In this document: piece after piece, positions 8,750 to 16,625 of the stretch
Position numbering within the stretch: position 1 is the stretch's first letter
Layout: every line of letters starts with the position of its first letter
Origin: Christensenella sp. UBA1685
GTDB taxonomy: Bacteria > Bacillota > Clostridia > Christensenellales > CAG-138
Direction: 5' to 3'
Length of the DNA stretch: 64,000 nucleotides
NCBI GenBank assembly: GCA_002320595.1
Contig: DCKB01000010.1
Span: forward strand, 1 to 64,000
Notes under the pieces: model-generated
Told to the model about the DNA's origin: nothing
What the model saw: the letters and a program-made list of their open reading frames with translations, nothing else
Databases searched by the model: none
Made by a program: the position numbers and the translations under genes

Positions 8750-9514
8750 TCAGTTCCCTATTGCACGGTATATGCTGCCGTCCGGCGTGCGATCCATGAA
8801 TCCGTATTCGACGAGTGCGCGCCGGAGCGTCGCGTAATCCGCATGGATGCGCCCCAGCACGCGGTTGATCTCCTTTTCGGAATATGCCTTTTCTGCCCTG
8901 AAGTTTTTCATGATTTCACGCAAAACAATGATTTTTTTCTTTTCCTTCACCGGAATCTGCCTGAGCGCACCGGTTTCATCGAAATATGTTTTTACCGTTT
9001 TTTCACGCTCGGCAGCGGTAATTCCATAGCGGTCGTCCACCATGGTGGCTGCGGGATGTACCGGATCAAGCATCCCCTGTGCGGTGGCGCCGATCCCTTT
9101 TTCCGTTTTTTCCGCAAGCGAATGCATCAAAGCAAGGTAGAGCGTTGCCTGCTTTTCCTTTTCCCGCAATTTAAAGCGATGGCTGCGCACGGTGGAAGGC
9201 GCGATTCCTGCATGCTTTGCAATTTCAGCATCCGCCCGCCCCGCTGAAATATGTTTTAAAAGCTGCTGCTGCAATTCCGTAAGCCCGGTGAGCGCCGGTT
9301 CCTGCTCCAAAAGCCAATCCGCAACCGTGCCATGCGCTTGCGTCACATGCCGCTTGGCTGCGCCTTGCGCATCGTAAAGCAGGCCGCCCTCCATTTCGTA
9401 CACCCTGCCTGCTTCAAACGCTGTTCCGCAGAGGAGGCAAACATATGTCGTTCCCTCCCGCACATATCCCTGCGCGATCTCTATGATTTCATGTTCCCAA
9501 AGTTGTTTCTCCAT
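8750..9514 (-). CDS. LuxR-type HTH / DUF2087 transcriptional regulator
   Basis: This 254-residue cytoplasmic protein has three recognisable parts. The N-terminal segment (about 20-70) has CLLCGTAF followed by spaced histidines, resembling a zinc-binding finger. A central helix-turn-helix (about 85-130) includes DAEIAKHAGIAPSTVRSH. The C-terminal DUF2087 domain includes EKEINRVLGRIHADYATLRRAL. It is probably a DNA-binding regulator; target unknown. The ATG at 9514 is preferred over the upstream ATG at 9520 because GGAGGAG lies nine bases before it. It is convergent with the metallophosphoesterase gene and has its own promoter. Confidence 0.75.
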   Translation of the reverse strand: MEKQLWEHEIIEIAQGYVREGTTYVCLLCGTAFEAGRVYEMEGGLLYDAQGAAKRHVTQAHGTVADWLLEQEPALTGLTELQQQLLKHISAGRADAEIAKHAGIAPSTVRSHRFKLREKEKQATLYLALMHSLAEKTEKGIGATAQGMLDPVHPAATMVDDRYGITAAEREKTVKTYFDETGALRQIPVKEKKKIIVLREIMKNFRAEKAYSEKEINRVLGRIHADYATLRRALVEYGFMDRTPDGSIYRAIGN

Positions 9515-9546
9515 GCGCATTCTCCTCCGCTGGTTTTCATACGCAC

Positions 9547-9575
9547 AGTATACCAACTTATTTTATATTTGTCCA
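9547..9575 (-). promoter_or_regulatory. Promoter of the DUF2087 regulator gene
   Basis: On the minus strand TGGACA (9575-9570) and TATACT (9552-9547) are spaced by 17 bases, about 35 bases before the start. It lies in an AT-rich gap between the regulator and the end of spoVAE. Confidence 0.7.
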
Positions 9576-9603
9576 CTTAATTATAAACTTCAATGCATCT
9601 AGT

Positions 9604-9969
9604 TTACTTCTTTGTTTTCGGCGTAAAGATTACCGCGTTCAGATATCCAAATACGATCGCCGCCGCTACGCCGCCTGCCGTGGCTGTAATGCCCCCGGTA
9701 AACGCTCCGATTACACCGTTTTCCATCGCGCCTTCCATCGCGCCTTTGCCCAGTGCATACCCGAACCCCGTTAATGGCACCGTTGCACCCGCACCCGCAA
9801 GCTCCACGAGCGGCTCATAGAGTCCAAACGCCGTGAGCACCACGCCGAGGGTCACGAACAGCACAAGGATGCGCGCAGGCGTAAGCCGCGTCAAGCTTAT
9901 GAGGAGCTGCCCAACGACACAGATTGCGCCGCCGATCACAAACGCCCAGAAAAAATCTATCCAGTCCAC
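9604..9969 (-). CDS. spoVAE: Stage V sporulation protein AE
   Basis: SpoVAE is part of the SpoVA channel in the spore inner membrane that moves Ca-dipicolinic acid into the forespore and releases it at germination. The 121-residue product is almost all hydrophobic helices, with family features such as FVIGGAICVVGQ, PLTGFGYALGKGA and GGITATAGGVAAAI. The GTG at 9969 is preferred over a TTG at 9987 because it follows GAAGGTG and matches the usual family start (about DWIDFFWAF). It follows spoVAD after four bases, in the order spoVAC-AD-AE. Confidence 0.92.
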   Translation of the reverse strand: MDWIDFFWAFVIGGAICVVGQLLISLTRLTPARILVLFVTLGVVLTAFGLYEPLVELAGAGATVPLTGFGYALGKGAMEGAMENGVIGAFTGGITATAGGVAAAIVFGYLNAVIFTPKTKK

Positions 9970-9973
9970 TCTT

Positions 9974-11005
9974 TCACCTTCTTTCAATTACTACCGCATG
10001 CGCAATTCCCGGGATGCTGTCCCCCTGCATGCCGGCCGTCGGGCTCATGAGCGCGCCGGTGGCCATAAAGAGCATGCGCGTGAAATCTCCCTCTTCCATG
10101 CGCCTTAACAAAAACGCATTGAGCGTAACGGCGGAACAGCCGCATCCGCTGCCGCCACAGTCCACCTTCTGCGCGAGATCAAAAATCATGTTCCCGCAAT
10201 CCCGGTGCCGGTCGCTGAGATCAATCCCCTTGTCCCGGCAAAGTTCGTTGAACATTTCGCTTCCGAAGCTGCCGAGGTCCCCCGTCACAATCATGTCGTA
10301 ATCCGAAACCGTGCGGTTCTGCTCGCGCAGGTGTGCGGCCAGTGTATCCGCTGCCGCAGGCGCCATTGCTGCGCCCATGTTATTCGCATCCGTAATCCCA
10401 AGGTCCACGACCCTGCCAATGGTGCCGCCTGTCACAAAAATATGCCTGAATTGAGCGCCGCCCGCATAGCCTGCCTCTACGAGCAGGCTTGATCCCGCGC
10501 CGGTTACCGTGCGCTGCGCAGTGGGTGTGGTTTGGCCGCCCATCTCCAGCGGGAAACGGTACTGGCGCTCTGCCGTGCTGAAATGGCTTGTGGCCGCGCA
10601 GGCAACATGCCCGGCATACCCGCCATCAATAAGCATGCTGCCAAGCAAAAGGGATTCCGCCATCGTGGAACATGCACCGTACAGCCCCAGGAATGGGATC
10701 GCCAATTCACGCGCCGCAAAGTTTGCCGTAATAATCTGGTTGAGCAAATCGCCCCCCAAAAGCAAATCGATCTCAGCGGGCTGCATGGCGCAGCGTTCCA
10801 ATGCACGGCGGACTGTCTGCTCAAACATCTTGCGTTCCGCCTTCTCCCAAGTATCCTCGCCCCAGGTATCATCTTCCAAAATCAAATCGAAGTATCCGCC
10901 AAGGGGCCCTGCGCCCTCCATATCTCCCACGATCGTTGCACCCGCTGCAATGCGCGGGGGGGCCTCAAATACAACGGTCTGTCTGCCTAAGCGTTTTTGT
11001 TTCAT
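9974..11005 (-). CDS. spoVAD: Stage V sporulation protein AD
   Basis: SpoVAD is the soluble, thiolase-fold subunit of the SpoVA complex that binds dipicolinic acid. This 343-residue protein has the family motifs GYFDLILEDDTWGEDTWEKA, GLYGACSTMAESL and GGTIGRVVDLGITDANNMGAAMAP in sequence order. The thiolase-like Cys is in the GACST context. The ATG at 11005 follows GAAGGAGAG at ideal spacing, while an upstream in-frame start has no SD. It lies between spoVAC and spoVAE and is likely expressed in the forespore. Confidence 0.95.
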   Translation of the reverse strand: MKQKRLGRQTVVFEAPPRIAAGATIVGDMEGAGPLGGYFDLILEDDTWGEDTWEKAERKMFEQTVRRALERCAMQPAEIDLLLGGDLLNQIITANFAARELAIPFLGLYGACSTMAESLLLGSMLIDGGYAGHVACAATSHFSTAERQYRFPLEMGGQTTPTAQRTVTGAGSSLLVEAGYAGGAQFRHIFVTGGTIGRVVDLGITDANNMGAAMAPAAADTLAAHLREQNRTVSDYDMIVTGDLGSFGSEMFNELCRDKGIDLSDRHRDCGNMIFDLAQKVDCGGSGCGCSAVTLNAFLLRRMEEGDFTRMLFMATGALMSPTAGMQGDSIPGIAHAVVIERR

Positions 11006-11018
11006 GCGGTGCTCTCCT

Positions 11019-11480
11019 TCATTTTGCCAGCAGGCATGCAATAAGCCCAACGATGACCGAGGCTCCTATGCCATAAACAAGCACCGGCCCCGCGATGGTA
11101 AACATTTTTGCCGCGGTGCCAAGGATGAGTCCTTCCCGCTTAAACTCCATTGCAGGAGATACGATTGAGTTTGCAAAGCCTGTAATCGGCACAATAGAGC
11201 CTGCTCCGGCCCATGTTCCGATTTTATCGTACACACCAAAGCCGGTGAGTGTTGCGCCCAGAAACACCATAACAATGGCTGTAAGTGCGGCTACGCCTTC
11301 CGCATCCAAATGTAACGTCGTCTCGCCAAAGACGCGTACCGCCTGCCCGATACAGCAAATCAGCCCGCCTGCGATGAATGCGCGCACGCATTGCGAAACT
11401 GTTTTGCTGCGCGGCATCTTTTCGTTAACCCGCTGTTGATAGCGCTGCTCCTGCGCCGTTTTCTGCCTTTTTTCCCCCAT
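11019..11480 (-). CDS. spoVAC: Stage V sporulation protein AC
   Basis: SpoVAC is an integral membrane, mechanosensitive-like subunit of the dipicolinate channel. The 153-residue product has a charged N terminus (residues 1-30) and then hydrophobic helices with the family signatures FIAGGLICCIGQ, GFGVYDKIGTWAGAGS and PITGFANSIVSPAMEFK. The ATG at 11480 is ten bases from AAGGAGG; a GTG three codons upstream would be too close. The SD is formed by the last codons of the 43-codon gene upstream, so the genes are tightly linked. Confidence 0.94.
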   Translation of the reverse strand: MGEKRQKTAQEQRYQQRVNEKMPRSKTVSQCVRAFIAGGLICCIGQAVRVFGETTLHLDAEGVAALTAIVMVFLGATLTGFGVYDKIGTWAGAGSIVPITGFANSIVSPAMEFKREGLILGTAAKMFTIAGPVLVYGIGASVIVGLIACLLAK

Positions 11481-11485
11481 TTGCT

Positions 11486-11617
11486 TCACTCCTCCTTGTC
11501 CGAATTTTGAATCAGTTTGCTCCCCTTGTAGCGCGTTTCCCGGTCCATTGGCCCCTCGCTTCCCGCGCCGCCATGCAAGTCCACACGCGGCAGCTTATTG
11601 TATGGCGTCTCGTTCAT
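11486..11617 (-). CDS. Small hypothetical protein of the spoVA operon (43 aa)
   Basis: This small gene sits directly before spoVAC. It starts with an ATG at 11617 after a strong SD (GGGAGGCGG, six-base gap). It encodes 43 hydrophilic residues beginning MNETPYNKLPRVDLHGGAG and ends KEE-stop, where the GAGGAG of the last codons doubles as the spoVAC ribosome-binding site. Its start lies inside the end of the preceding 56-codon gene in another frame (23-base overlap). Family unknown. The SD, overlaps and operon position argue for real translation, and a spore-linked role is inferred from context only. Confidence 0.65.
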   Translation of the reverse strand: MNETPYNKLPRVDLHGGAGSEGPMDRETRYKGSKLIQNSDKEE

Positions 11618-11765
11618 TTCGTTCCGCCTCCCGCATTACAAAATATGTACCGTTTGCACTCGGCGCCGTGCGCATTCCGCTGAGCGAATCATAAAGCAGC
11701 ACGCCAAAGAGCACCAGCAGCAGGACAATCGCCGCCGTCAGCATATATCTCCGCCTTTTGAGCAT
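11595..11765 (-). CDS. Small single-pass membrane protein heading the spoVA operon (56 aa)
   Basis: This gene begins at an ATG at 11765 after GGGAGGAAAAAACA. It encodes 56 residues: a positively charged start (MLKRRRYML), one hydrophobic helix at residues 9-24 (TAAIVLLLVLFGVLLYD), and a polar tail ending DAIQ. By the positive-inside rule the N terminus should be cytoplasmic (or in the forespore). It overlaps the next small gene by 23 bases and is the first cistron of the putative five-gene operon small1-small2-spoVAC-AD-AE. I do not recognise the family. Confidence 0.65.
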   Translation of the reverse strand: MLKRRRYMLTAAIVLLLVLFGVLLYDSLSGMRTAPSANGTYFVMREAERNERDAIQ

Positions 11766-11834
11766 TGTTTTTTCCTCCCTTAGTTGGTTTTACGGGTAGT
11801 GTTTGCATGGGCTGCGTTTTTTATGAAACGCAGG

Positions 11835-11865
11835 CATAAGAAAAAGCCCTTTGGAAAGGGCTTTC
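11835..11865 (-). terminator. Terminator after the DivIVA-GNAT gene
   Basis: The inverted repeat AAAGCCCTTT / AAAGGGCTTT is followed on the minus strand by TTTTTCTT. It ends the division cluster and separates it from the spoVA operon, whose promoter must lie between about 11766 and 11835. A weak sigma-F/G-like pair (TTCATA, 18 bases, AACACTA) is visible there but is not convincing. Confidence 0.8.
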
Positions 11866-11909
11866 AATTTGCAAAAAGCAGGAGGCGCTTCTTCTTAAGC
11901 AGGCATTGA

Positions 11910-12692
11910 TCAGAACTCCAAAACCATATCATACCAGACCGCTCCGCCGTGCTCAGATGCGGAAACGCCTTCATCCTGATAGCCGAACTTCGCATAATAG
12001 TGGATCAGGCGGTCTTTGCAGGTGAGCGTGCAGCCCTTGCGCCCGGCAGACCTGGCATCGTCGATGAGCGTGTTCATCAGCCGCGCGGCAATGCCGTGCT
12101 TTTGATATTCCGGCAACACGCCAATGCTCATCACGCTCTGCCACGCACCCTTGTCATCATGCATGGTTGCAAACTCAAACATGTCATCCACAATGGTGCG
12201 CCGCTCACATGCCATGCCATTGATGAAACCGATTACGCGCCCATCCACTTCCGCCACCCAGAAGTTTTTTGGGAACGTTTGAATGCGCGCTTCGATACGA
12301 TCCCGCGTAGCAGCCTCTGCCTCCGGAAAGCACGTTGCCTCCACCATCGTAACAGCATCGAGATCCTCCGGCGCAACATAGCGGATTGTTACAGTTTCGC
12401 TCATTGTATTTTTCTCCTCTGCATTTTCTTTTTTCTCATCGGTTTCCACAGGTTTTGAAGCGGGTGCTTCCGCTTTCTGTCCGGTTGCCTCCTTGGCATC
12501 CTCACGTTTTCCGGTATAATGCTCCAACTCCTCAAGAAGCATCCGAATGCGCAGCTGTGCGATTTCCAGCTCCTGCTCGGCCCGTTCGTTTGCACGCACG
12601 ATTTCATCCAAAAATGTGTCCACTTCGCCGATGTCATATCCCCAAAACGCACGGCTGAACTGCTTGTTGATGATTTCCTCCGCCTTAATCAT
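11910..12692 (-). CDS. DivIVA N-domain fused to a GNAT acetyltransferase
   Basis: The 260-residue product joins two modules. Residues 1-62 are a DivIVA-type domain (IINKQFSRAFWGYDIGEVDTFL then a coiled coil), which targets curved membrane at septa and poles. Residues 63-96 are a Glu/Lys-rich linker. Residues 97-260 are a GNAT N-acetyltransferase with the acetyl-CoA loop MSIGVLPEYQKHGIAARLM and the closing YYAKFGY. The linker contains GAGGAG nine bases before an in-frame ATG at 12404 (MSETVTIRY), so a free GNAT could also be made. It is the last gene after sepF in a division cluster. Confidence 0.8.
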   Translation of the reverse strand: MIKAEEIINKQFSRAFWGYDIGEVDTFLDEIVRANERAEQELEIAQLRIRMLLEELEHYTGKREDAKEATGQKAEAPASKPVETDEKKENAEEKNTMSETVTIRYVAPEDLDAVTMVEATCFPEAEAATRDRIEARIQTFPKNFWVAEVDGRVIGFINGMACERRTIVDDMFEFATMHDDKGAWQSVMSIGVLPEYQKHGIAARLMNTLIDDARSAGRKGCTLTCKDRLIHYYAKFGYQDEGVSASEHGGAVWYDMVLEF

Positions 12693-12766
12693 GCTGTTCC
12701 TCCATTTCCTGCCCAGCTTTTGCCCTACGGCTTCCGGCGCAAATTCGCCTTCTTTTTTGCAGCAAA

Positions 12767-12791
12767 CGCCGTATCCACGCAGGATACGGCG
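12767..12791 (-). terminator. Hairpin after sepF
   Basis: A perfect 10-bp stem (CGCCGTATCC / GGATACGGCG) with a five-base loop lies 18 bases after the sepF stop. The following sequence is only weakly T-rich, so it may be a partial terminator or an mRNA stabiliser rather than a full stop. Confidence 0.5.
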
Positions 12792-12808
12792 CTTGCTTCG
12801 CTTCTTGC

Positions 12809-13261
12809 TCAGATGAGGCCGTCGTTATCGTTCTCATCGTTGCCGATCACGTCATAGTTGGTGGGAGCTACGACGAAGATGCCGCGGGAAATTTTGTAGA
12901 TTGTTCCGTTGAGGGCGTAGATCGCGCCTGCCATGAAATCAAGGATGCGCTGTGCGCAGTCGAGTTCAAGATCCTCCATGTTCACGATCACAGGCTTGCG
13001 GCTCTTGAGATTATCGATGATGTTTTGTGTATCCTCATAGCTGATAGGATGATACACAATCATCTTCTGCTGCGCCGCCGAGGGAAGGTTGACGACGTTG
13101 CTGTTCGCTGCCGCGGACTTACTGCGGCCGCGGTTGCCGATGCTCACAACGTTGTCAGCATCCCTGGAATCCTCTTCATAGAGATCATCCATGTATTCGT
13201 CCTCTGCATCCGTCTCCTCAATTCCGATATAATCGAGGAACTTGTTCAACAATCCTGCCAT
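12809..13261 (-). CDS. sepF: Cell division protein SepF
   Basis: SepF is a membrane-binding partner of FtsZ that tethers and bundles the Z ring. The 150-residue protein starts with an amphipathic helix (MAGLLNKFLDYIGI), has an acidic linker (about 15-60), and a C-terminal SepF core with KMIVYHPISYED, IIDNLKSRKPVIVNMEDL and AQRILDFMAGAIYAL. Length and order are typical. It follows yggS and precedes the DivIVA-type gene, the same order as in the ylm division cluster of Gram-positive bacteria. There is an 84-base gap to yggS. Confidence 0.95.
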   Translation of the reverse strand: MAGLLNKFLDYIGIEETDAEDEYMDDLYEEDSRDADNVVSIGNRGRSKSAAANSNVVNLPSAAQQKMIVYHPISYEDTQNIIDNLKSRKPVIVNMEDLELDCAQRILDFMAGAIYALNGTIYKISRGIFVVAPTNYDVIGNDENDNDGLI

Positions 13262-13345
13262 TTTTTATATTCCTCCAAAAATTATTTTAATTGGCGCTTG
13301 GAGAAATACCGCTCGACCCGAAATTTGCGGAGAACTGATCTCTGT

Positions 13346-14050
13346 TTACGTTCTCGCAGCAGCGTATTGCCTGGCCCCAAACAGGGCTGTGCCCACGCGG
13401 ATCATCGTGGCGCCTTCGGCAATTGCCGCCATATAATCCCCGCTCATGCCCATAGAAAGCTGCTCCATTGAGACGTTTGAAAGCTGATTGCTGCCAAGCG
13501 TTTCAAACAGCGCCCGCATCTTTGCAAAGTAAGGGCGCGCCCCGTCTTCGCCCACCGCTGGCGGGATGCACATCAGCCCCTTCACACGGATGCCGTTCAT
13601 GGCGGAAATCATCTCTAAAAACCCAGGAAGCTCGTCCGGCCCGATGCCGCCCTTTTGCGCCTCGCCGCCGATGTTGACTTCAATCATCACATCCTGCACC
13701 ACGCCCGCGCGTGCTGCCAGGCGGTCAATTTCCTGCGCGAGCGCCAAGCGGTCCACGGACTGGATCATATCGACCTTCCCGATGATATATTTTACCTTAT
13801 TTGTCTGCAATTGTCCAATTAAATTCACCTCTGCGCCGCGTGCGCGAAAGAATTCGAGTTTTCCTGTGAGCTCCTGCACGCGGTTTTCTCCCACGGCCGT
13901 CACACCGCAGTCAAGCGCCTCTGAAATGCGCGCTTCTTCCACGAATTTCGTAACGGCAATCAGCTTGACCGTATTCACATCCCGCCCGGCCCTTGCGGCC
14001 GCCTTTTCCATGTTTTCGCGAATTGTCAAATAATTCTCCCGAATGCTCAT
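13346..14050 (-). CDS. YggS-family PLP homeostasis protein
   Basis: This 234-residue protein is a member of the YggS/YlmE/PROSC family, which binds pyridoxal phosphate and keeps free PLP in balance. The PLP lysine lies in LIAVTKF near residue 35, followed by VGENRVQE and, at the C terminus, LSMGMSGDYMAAIAEGATMIRVGTALFG. In the usual HFIGxLQxNK motif the leading His is replaced by Asn (NLIGQLQTNK), a mild deviation. The ATG overlaps the stop of the HlyD-like gene by four bases (ATGA), so the genes are coupled. Confidence 0.93.
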   Translation of the reverse strand: MSIRENYLTIRENMEKAAARAGRDVNTVKLIAVTKFVEEARISEALDCGVTAVGENRVQELTGKLEFFRARGAEVNLIGQLQTNKVKYIIGKVDMIQSVDRLALAQEIDRLAARAGVVQDVMIEVNIGGEAQKGGIGPDELPGFLEMISAMNGIRVKGLMCIPPAVGEDGARPYFAKMRALFETLGSNQLSNVSMEQLSMGMSGDYMAAIAEGATMIRVGTALFGARQYAAART

Positions 14051-15231
14051 GGCTTCACATACCTCTGCCCCGCCGCGATTGGATTCGCAGCGTCCTTCGT
14101 CTGAATTAGCGCATTTTCTTCATCCTTTGCAAGGATGTTTACCGCAACCTCATGTTCCTCACCGCCCGTGCGCAGCATGATGTATGCCGCACCGTCATGC
14201 ATGGCAACAGCATCCAACGGCACCAGAAGTCCGCTTGCTTCCATGGAAACCGTAGCGTTTACGGTACGTGCGTTCAAAAGCGCGCCGATCGGCTCTGTAA
14301 ATTCGAGCAGATTGACTACCCCGCCATCGTAAACTGCCGCTTCAAGCGCCGCAGCGGTAAACAGCTTGTCCGGCACCCCCTCAAACTGAACTGTGTATTG
14401 TGCGCCTGCAAGCGTGCGCAGCGGCTCGTTCTTCCCCGTCAGGAAGGCAACATGCCAACGGTTGGGGTTTACGAGGCGGTAAAGCAGGTTCTCCGCGCTG
14501 CCCCCCGCCATGTTCGCCGTATTTTTCAAGGCATTTGAAATGAGTTCAGGGTTGAGCATGCCAAGCTTGTCATAATTGAGCGCCTGCTCATATCCGTCGA
14601 AATAGAAGCTGACGACCCCTGCGCCGGAAGCCGTCACTTCCGTAACATAGGACGCAAGCTGCTCCTGCTTTGTCTGTTCGGCAGCATAGAGCGCGCTCAG
14701 CGCTTCTGTGGGCTGCACGGTATTGCGCAGATACTCCTTGCGCTGCGCCAGCAGCAATGCAAGCTCGTTTTCCAACGCTAAAAGGTCGCCTTCCCCGCCA
14801 AGCAAGCGCGTGCGGATGGCCAACCGTTTCTGGGCAATCTGCAGTTCAATGTTCGCAAGATTCGCATTCTCAACCCCGGAAAGCAGCGCCGTCTGCGCCT
14901 CGTAGATCTGTGTTTCCACGGTGATGAGGGATTGCATCATGTCATCGCTGTATCCCCACTTGAATACCCGCGCTATGGGCATGCCTTCATAGCTTTCTGC
15001 GCCTTCGGCCGCCTGGAACATCACCTTGTCGTATTTATCCACGGTAACGCTCATTTCATCGCGAATCACAATGCCCTTAACCGCAAGCTCCATCCGCATC
15101 GTGCCCGTTTCGAGCGTGCCGCCGCCCGAATCCGAAAGCAAAAGCACGACCGCCACGGTCACAGCGACGAGCATGAGTGCAAGCAGCATATAAAATTTTC
15201 CAGTAAAGCGTACCCTTCTGCGCCTTGCCAT
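14047..15231 (-). CDS. HlyD-like membrane-anchored protein of the sepF cluster
   Basis: The 394-residue protein has an Arg-rich start, one membrane anchor (about residues 13-33), a barrel-sandwich-like segment, and a helical hairpin region (about 105-200, rich in Ala, Leu, Glu and Gln). The C-terminal half resembles HlyD/RND adaptor domains (about 255-394). Proteins of this type are found next to yggS and sepF in many Clostridia; their job in division or envelope assembly is not known. It is the first gene of the leftward run HlyD-like, yggS, sepF, DivIVA-GNAT. The SD is GGAGGAG before the ATG. Confidence 0.75.
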   Translation of the reverse strand: MARRRRVRFTGKFYMLLALMLVAVTVAVVLLLSDSGGGTLETGTMRMELAVKGIVIRDEMSVTVDKYDKVMFQAAEGAESYEGMPIARVFKWGYSDDMMQSLITVETQIYEAQTALLSGVENANLANIELQIAQKRLAIRTRLLGGEGDLLALENELALLLAQRKEYLRNTVQPTEALSALYAAEQTKQEQLASYVTEVTASGAGVVSFYFDGYEQALNYDKLGMLNPELISNALKNTANMAGGSAENLLYRLVNPNRWHVAFLTGKNEPLRTLAGAQYTVQFEGVPDKLFTAAALEAAVYDGGVVNLLEFTEPIGALLNARTVNATVSMEASGLLVPLDAVAMHDGAAYIMLRTGGEEHEVAVNILAKDEENALIQTKDAANPIAAGQRYVKP

Positions 15232-15282
15232 GTCTCCTCCGCAATGCCGTAATATCTAAATTATCCCATCTATTTTACAGCG

Positions 15283-15312
15283 TTGCGGACGCTTTTGAAA
15301 GAGCGTCCGCAA
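15283..15312. terminator. Strong hairpin between the M16 peptidase and HlyD-like genes
   Basis: An 11-bp perfect stem (TTGCGGACGCT / AGCGTCCGCAA) has an eight-base loop. A T-rich tract follows only on the plus strand, which has no gene here. For the leftward M16 gene it would end transcription without a clear U run, so its direction is uncertain. Confidence 0.5.
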
Positions 15313-15350
15313 ATCTTTTGCGGATTTTTCATTTTTTTGCTTTCTGTGCA

Positions 15351-16622
15351 TCAGGCTTTTCCGGTTTGCAGCATCCTCTCCAGCTTATCCGAAAGGCTTC
15401 CCATACGCCCCACAGCCGAAGCGCACATCTCATTTGCATCAAGCACCTTGGGGAGGATCGCCTGCACATCCTCCATGGTGATGCCCTCAATCCGCCGCAT
15501 GATCTCCTCTTCGGAATACACTTTGCCGCGCAGAAGTTCCATTTTCCCGATGGCATTGTTGCGTGCCGAGGTGCTTTCCTGCCCGAGCATGTAGCTTCCC
15601 TTGAGCTGCTCCTTGCTGCGGGTGAATTCCTCCTCTGAAAGGCCCTTGCGCCGGAGCTTTTCAAGCTCTTCCAGAATCAGGGACGTTACCTGCTCTGCCG
15701 TGCTCTCGCCGGTGCCTGCATATAAGGCAAAATAGCCCGTCTGCGTATAAGAAGAGGGATAGGAATAAACCGAATACGCCAACCCGCGCGCCTCACGGAT
15801 GCTTTGGAACAGACGGGAGCTCATGCTGCCGCCCAACGCGTTATTGAGCACAAACAACGCATATTGCCCATCCTCATCCAAGGCGAAGCCGGGAAACCCA
15901 AGGCAGAGATGCACCTGCTCAATATCCTTTTCCACCGCGCGGAACCGATGCCCTCCCGTAAGCGCGCTCACCTTGCGCGCACTACGCTCGCCAAGTCCGC
16001 CGCCCGAAAAACGCCGGTTCAGCTCATCCATCAGCCTTTGCCGTTCAAAATGCCCGGCGCAGGAAATCACGATATTATTCGGCATATAATGCCGGCCCAT
16101 ATAATCCATGAGCGTTTCGCGCGTAAAAGCGCGCACACTTTCCTGCGTGCCCAAAATGGGGTTTGCAAGCGGCGTGTTCTCATAAAGCAGCGAGCAGAGC
16201 GTTTCATGCGCTACATCCTCCGGAGAATCCTCCGTCATAAGGATTTCCTCGCAAACCACGCCTTTTTCACGTTCGATGTCGGCTTCGTCAAATTTCGAAT
16301 TGCGCACCAGGTCGGAAAGCATGTCCGCTGCGCGGGGCAGATGCTCATCCAAAACCTTGGCGTAAAAGCAGGTGCATTCCTTCGCGGTAAACGCGTTCAG
16401 ATTGCCGCCGATTGCATCCATCTCCGCAGCGATCTGGGCCGCAGTGCGCCGCTCGGTTCCCTTGAACAGCATATGTTCAATGAAATGGGATGCGCCCGCG
16501 TCCGCTCCGCTTTCGCAAACGGAGCCGGCGTCGATCCACACGCCCATTGAAACGGAACGGTAATGCTCCATCGGCTCGCCGATTACGCGGATGCCGTTTT
16601 CCAACTTGTCACGAAAAACCAT
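15351..16622 (-). CDS. mlpA: M16-family zinc peptidase (MlpA-like)
   Basis: This 423-residue protein is an M16 (pitrilysin-like) metallopeptidase. The inverted zinc motif HxxEH appears as HFIEHMLFKG near residue 46, with the distal Glu in the EREKGVVCEEI region and the conserved NAFTAKECTCFYAKV. The second half (residues 220-423) is the inactive partner domain. It lies downstream of pnp and ylxY, the same order as pnpA-ylxY-mlpA in Bacillus subtilis, where MlpA influences extracellular protease production. The gene starts three bases after the ylxY stop. Confidence 0.9.
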   Translation of the reverse strand: MVFRDKLENGIRVIGEPMEHYRSVSMGVWIDAGSVCESGADAGASHFIEHMLFKGTERRTAAQIAAEMDAIGGNLNAFTAKECTCFYAKVLDEHLPRAADMLSDLVRNSKFDEADIEREKGVVCEEILMTEDSPEDVAHETLCSLLYENTPLANPILGTQESVRAFTRETLMDYMGRHYMPNNIVISCAGHFERQRLMDELNRRFSGGGLGERSARKVSALTGGHRFRAVEKDIEQVHLCLGFPGFALDEDGQYALFVLNNALGGSMSSRLFQSIREARGLAYSVYSYPSSYTQTGYFALYAGTGESTAEQVTSLILEELEKLRRKGLSEEEFTRSKEQLKGSYMLGQESTSARNNAIGKMELLRGKVYSEEEIMRRIEGITMEDVQAILPKVLDANEMCASAVGRMGSLSDKLERMLQTGKA

Positions 16623-16625
16623 TGT

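Noticed and set aside
11766..11834. Sigma-F/G promoter for the spoVA operon
   Set aside because: A TTCATA-18-AACACTA pair is visible, but it has several mismatches to the forespore consensus; too weak to list as a feature.
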